Assembly: GCF_005877905.1 (NCBI RefSeq)
Contig: NZ_SWDV01000003.1
Coordinates: 124,001-188,000 of the forward strand
Length of the DNA stretch: 64,000 bases
Reading direction: 5' to 3'
From: Pseudomonas nicosulfuronedens
GTDB taxonomy: Bacteria; Pseudomonadota; Gammaproteobacteria; Pseudomonadales; Pseudomonadaceae
Translations under genes and position numbers: made by a program
The notes under the pieces: generated by a model
What the model was told of the DNA's origin: nothing
The model's database searches: none
What the model saw: the letters and a program-made list of their open reading frames with translations, nothing else
Part shown: positions 61,624-64,000 of the stretch, in pieces
Layout: every line of letters begins with the position of its first letter
Position numbering within the stretch: the first letter of the stretch is position 1

Positions 61624-62418
61624 ATGGATATTCGACAGCTCGCCGCCTTCGTCGCCGTCTTCGAAGAGCGCAACATCACCGCCGCCGCCCAGCGCCTGTT
61701 CGTCAGCCAGCCGACGCTGTCCGCCACCGTGCGCCAGTTGGAAGAGAGCCTGGGCACCGAGCTGTTCCTGCGTCAGCCGCGCGGCGTGGATGTCAGCGAG
61801 GCGGCGCGCACCTTGTACCCGCGAGCCCGTGCCCTGCTGGCCGAGGCGGAGGGGTTGCGCAACCTGTTCCGCCAGTCGTCGGAGCGGCAGCCGCTGCACC
61901 TGGGCGTGGAAGGGGATATCAGTGGCGAGCAGATCGAGCGCTTTGTCAGTCTGGCGCTGCAGGCGATTCCCAACCTGCAACTGCACCTGGAGGAAGGCTG
62001 CGTGGGGGAAGCGCGGTTGGCGGCGGAGGAGTTCTGTTGCGAGGACGAACTCTTCGTTCCGGTGTGGGACGACCCCTACGTAGTGGCGTTGCCGCCCGGC
62101 GAAGAGGGTGTGCAAGTTGACGCGTGGATCACCTGCCCGTCGCACCCGTCTCATCAGCGACTGATGTCAGCCTATGGCAGCGCGGCGGTGGTGGCGCAGG
62201 CCAGCAGCCTGAACCTGGCACTGCGGCTGGTCAGCGCCGGTCTGGGCGCGGCGATTCTTCCCGCTTCGCTGCTGAGCGGTGCTCCGGCTGTCAGGACCGG
62301 GGCCTTGCACCTGCCGTTACCGGTGCGCCGCATCGGCCTCTGCCACGCTGCCCAGGCGCTTGAGCAGCCGGCGGTACGAGCACTCTATGACTTCCTTCGA
62401 GCCCGCGAGGCGGCCTGA
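61624..62418 (+). CDS. LysR-family transcriptional regulator (short)
   Basis: A 264-residue regulator. The LysR helix-turn-helix is MDIRQLAAFVAVFEERNITAAAQRLFVSQPTLSATVRQLEESLGTELFLRQPRGVDVSEAARTLYPRARALLAEAE. The effector domain is shorter than the usual 200-210 residues but retains VQASSLNLALRLVSAGLGAAILPASLL. The ATG at 61624 matches the family N-terminus. It is divergent from the SDR gene with 112 bases between, and ends one base from the convergent MFS gene's stop. Confidence 0.9.
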   Translation: MDIRQLAAFVAVFEERNITAAAQRLFVSQPTLSATVRQLEESLGTELFLRQPRGVDVSEAARTLYPRARALLAEAEGLRNLFRQSSERQPLHLGVEGDISGEQIERFVSLALQAIPNLQLHLEEGCVGEARLAAEEFCCEDELFVPVWDDPYVVALPPGEEGVQVDAWITCPSHPSHQRLMSAYGSAAVVAQASSLNLALRLVSAGLGAAILPASLLSGAPAVRTGALHLPLPVRRIGLCHAAQALEQPAVRALYDFLRAREAA

Positions 62419-62419
62419 C

Positions 62420-63616
62420 TCAGGCTTGGGTCTTTTGCGCGGCGGGCGAGCTCAGGCTCAGCAGCAGGACCAGCGACGCCGCAAGAATCTGCAGGCTCGC
62501 ATAGCCGTTGGTGGTGGCGATCAGGCCGTAGCGCTGGATCGCCAGCCCGGCAAGAATCGCCGGCACGCTGAAGGCCAGGTAGCTCAGCACGTAGAAGCTT
62601 GCCATCAGCGCGCCACGCTCGTGGGCATGGGCCAGTGGCACCACCGAGCGCAACGCGCCGAGGAAGGCGCCGCCGAAACCCAGGCCAGCGACGGCGGTGC
62701 CGAGGAAGAACAGCCAGAGGTTGGCGCTGTCCACGCCGAGCAGGGTGACCAGCAGGCCGAAGATCAGCGCCAGGCCGCCACGACGCAGGATCGCCGGCGC
62801 CGGTTGGTTGCGCAGGGCGAAGATCGCCACGGCGCCGCAGAAGCACAGCAGCGACACCAGCCCGCCGCCGATCATCGGGACCTGAAGGCCCGTCACCTGC
62901 CGCGCCAGGGTCGGCCCCAGCGACAGGTAGAAACCGCCCAGCGCCCAGAGGCTGGCGTTGAGTGGCGCGACGCTCCAGAACGCCCGGCGCGCTTGCGGGG
63001 GAATGCGGATGCGCGGCTTCAGCGAGGCCCAGGCGCCGGGCTGCGGGCTGACACTCTCCGGCAACCAGCGCAGCAGCATCAGTGCCAGCGCGAATACCAC
63101 CAGCAACCAGACGTAGACGCGGTGCAGCGGGTCGCCGCCGAACTGCACCAGGGCGCTGCTGCCCAGGGCGCCCAGCGCCATGCCGAGCATGGGCGCCACG
63201 CTGTTGATCAGCGGGCCGCGCTCGCGGTCGATATCCAGCATGGCGGCGCCCAGCACGGCGGTGGCGATGCCGGTGGCGAAGCCTTGCAGCAGGCGCGCGG
63301 CAATCAGCAGTTCCACCGAGTTGGCGTAAAGGAAAACGCTCATCGCCAGCAACTCGATGATCAGCGCCGCACGGATCAGCGGGCGACGGCCGAGGTAGTC
63401 CGACAGCGAGCCGAACACCAGCAGTGCCAGCATCAGCCCGCCGGCGTAGATGCTGAACGCCAGCGTCAGCAGGGCGGGGGAAAACTGCCAGGACTCGCGG
63501 TACAGCGCATAGAGCGGCGTGGGCGCCGCGGCGGCGGCGAGGAAGGCCATGAGGATGGCCGTCAGCAGCAGCGCCGGGAAAACGCCGAACGCGCTTTTGG
63601 GTGTGGTCTGTGCCAT
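62420..63616 (-). CDS. MFS transporter
   Basis: A 398-residue inner-membrane transporter with 12 hydrophobic segments. It starts MAQTTPKSAFGVFPALLLTAILMAFLAAAAAPTPLYALYRESW. The MFS loop motif is GSLSDYLGRRPLIRAALIIEL. The ATG at 63616 is chosen because the upstream extension (to 63715) would cross the TetR operator region and start codon. It is divergent from a TetR regulator, the standard layout for a repressed efflux pump. Substrate unknown. Confidence 0.88.
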   Translation of the reverse strand: MAQTTPKSAFGVFPALLLTAILMAFLAAAAAPTPLYALYRESWQFSPALLTLAFSIYAGGLMLALLVFGSLSDYLGRRPLIRAALIIELLAMSVFLYANSVELLIAARLLQGFATGIATAVLGAAMLDIDRERGPLINSVAPMLGMALGALGSSALVQFGGDPLHRVYVWLLVVFALALMLLRWLPESVSPQPGAWASLKPRIRIPPQARRAFWSVAPLNASLWALGGFYLSLGPTLARQVTGLQVPMIGGGLVSLLCFCGAVAIFALRNQPAPAILRRGGLALIFGLLVTLLGVDSANLWLFFLGTAVAGLGFGGAFLGALRSVVPLAHAHERGALMASFYVLSYLAFSVPAILAGLAIQRYGLIATTNGYASLQILAASLVLLLSLSSPAAQKTQA

Positions 63617-63623
63617 GATTCTG

Positions 63624-63654
63624 CTCGCAAAGGCTAAGATTTTGCTTTTGCGAG
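63624..63654. promoter_or_regulatory. Inverted repeat CTCGCAAA-N15-TTTGCGAG
   Basis: Perfect 8-base arms at 63624-63631 and 63647-63654, close to the MFS start codon. It shares the GCAAA/TTTGC half-site with the second palindrome at 63677-63695. Confidence 0.6.
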
Positions 63655-63676
63655 ATGCTGGACCCGTTTCGGGATA

Positions 63677-63695
63677 AAAGCAAATTCTTTGCTTT
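63677..63695. promoter_or_regulatory. TetR operator candidate AAAGCAAA-TTC-TTTGCTTT
   Basis: Perfect 8-base arms with a three-base centre, lying 10 bases before the tetR-type start codon. Typical location for autorepression of both divergent genes. Confidence 0.75.
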
Positions 63696-63704
63696 AAGGT
63701 GCTT

Positions 63705-64000
63705 ATGGCAATCAATCAGGGTGTTCGACCGGGCGGCCGCAGCGCACGGGTACAGGCGTCTGTGCACAAGGCTGTGCAGGAGTTGCTTGAGGAGCGCGAC
63801 CGCGCCGAACTGACGGTGCCGCTGATCGCCACACGCGCTGGCGTCACGCCCTCGACGATCTACCGGCGCTGGGGCGATCTCAGCGAACTGCTGGGCGACG
63901 TCGCCCTGGAGCGCATCCGTCCGGATGCCGAACCCGCCGACACCGGTAGCCTGCGCGGCGACCTGCTGGCCTGGGGCGAGCAGTACATGGAAGAGACGGC
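63705..64000 (+). CDS. TetR-family transcriptional regulator (partial, 3' end outside window)
   Basis: An ATG at 63705 opens a frame with no stop through the window end (98 codons visible). The protein begins MAINQGVRPGGRSARVQASVHKAVQELLEERDRAELTVPLIATRAGVTPSTIYRRWGDLSELLGDVALERI, a clear TetR helix-turn-helix (AxRAGVTxxTIYRRWGD). A ribosome site AAGGTGCT is 5 bases upstream. It is divergent from the MFS gene and likely represses it. The ligand-binding domain is cut off. Confidence 0.9.
   Translation, partial: MAINQGVRPGGRSARVQASVHKAVQELLEERDRAELTVPLIATRAGVTPSTIYRRWGDLSELLGDVALERIRPDAEPADTGSLRGDLLAWGEQYMEET

Overview
The window reads as chromosomal DNA of a high-GC Pseudomonas. Gene content and order resemble two P. 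aeruginosa PAO1 blocks as I remember them: PA3454-PA3441 (thiolase, lsfA, ssu genes) for about 10.9-21.9 kb, and PA0853-PA0868 (fumC2, bolA, trhO, rbdA, hpd, arfB) for about 29.2-51.3 kb. The blocks are joined differently from PAO1 and carry species-type intergenic repeats, so a non-aeruginosa member of that group (P. nitroreducens/citronellolis-like) is my inference. No rRNA, tRNA, CRISPR, IS element or prophage was seen.

Region 1 (1-10.7 kb): a divergent pair made of a TolC-type outer-membrane protein (left, truncated by the window edge) and a 3042-residue LapA-like RTX adhesin with a TAAG retention/cleavage site, ten tandem ~156-residue repeats, a VWA domain and C-terminal RTX repeats. The 480-bp gap between them holds a FleQ-box-like palindrome and a leader hairpin. 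Region 2 (10.9-13.1 kb): a thiolase, a higBA toxin-antitoxin pair whose start codon lies inside a perfect 20-bp inverted repeat, and a small conserved protein.

Region 3 (13.4-21.9 kb): a sulfur-starvation island. It holds LsfA (1-Cys peroxiredoxin), a first sulfonate-type ABC transporter, then ssuE, ssuA, ssuD, ssuC, ssuB and ssuF. The upstream regions of lsfA and ssuE look alike. Region 4 (22.2-28.2 kb): a MAPEG protein, a DMT transporter, and a Fur-box-preceded ECF sigma / anti-sigma / TonB receptor operon of the haem Hxu/Has type.

Region 5 (28.3-51.3 kb): aquaporin, fumC with a flavoprotein, DUF2804, DUF2059, bolA, trhO, a DsbA-like protein, an ABC exporter, a methyltransferase, a LuxR regulator divergent from the c-di-GMP enzyme RbdA, a TenA/PqqC-like protein, an oxidoreductase with XapX, an AraC regulator, the tyrosine genes hpd-maiA-aroP2, mliC, a Tsx-like porin and arfB. 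Region 6 (51.5-58.7 kb): glycolate utilisation (permease, glcG, glcF, glcE, glcD and divergent glcC with duplicated operators). Region 7 (58.9-64 kb): MerR/old-yellow-enzyme, SDR/LysR and MFS/TetR regulator-target pairs, the last cut by the window end.

Intergenic DNA is rich in paired inverted repeats (at least four families) and holds one strongly structured element at 44.3-44.5 kb. Nothing here is a convincing brand-new multi-gene system. The most novel leads are the regulatory architecture of the adhesin, the structured element, and several precise operator candidates.
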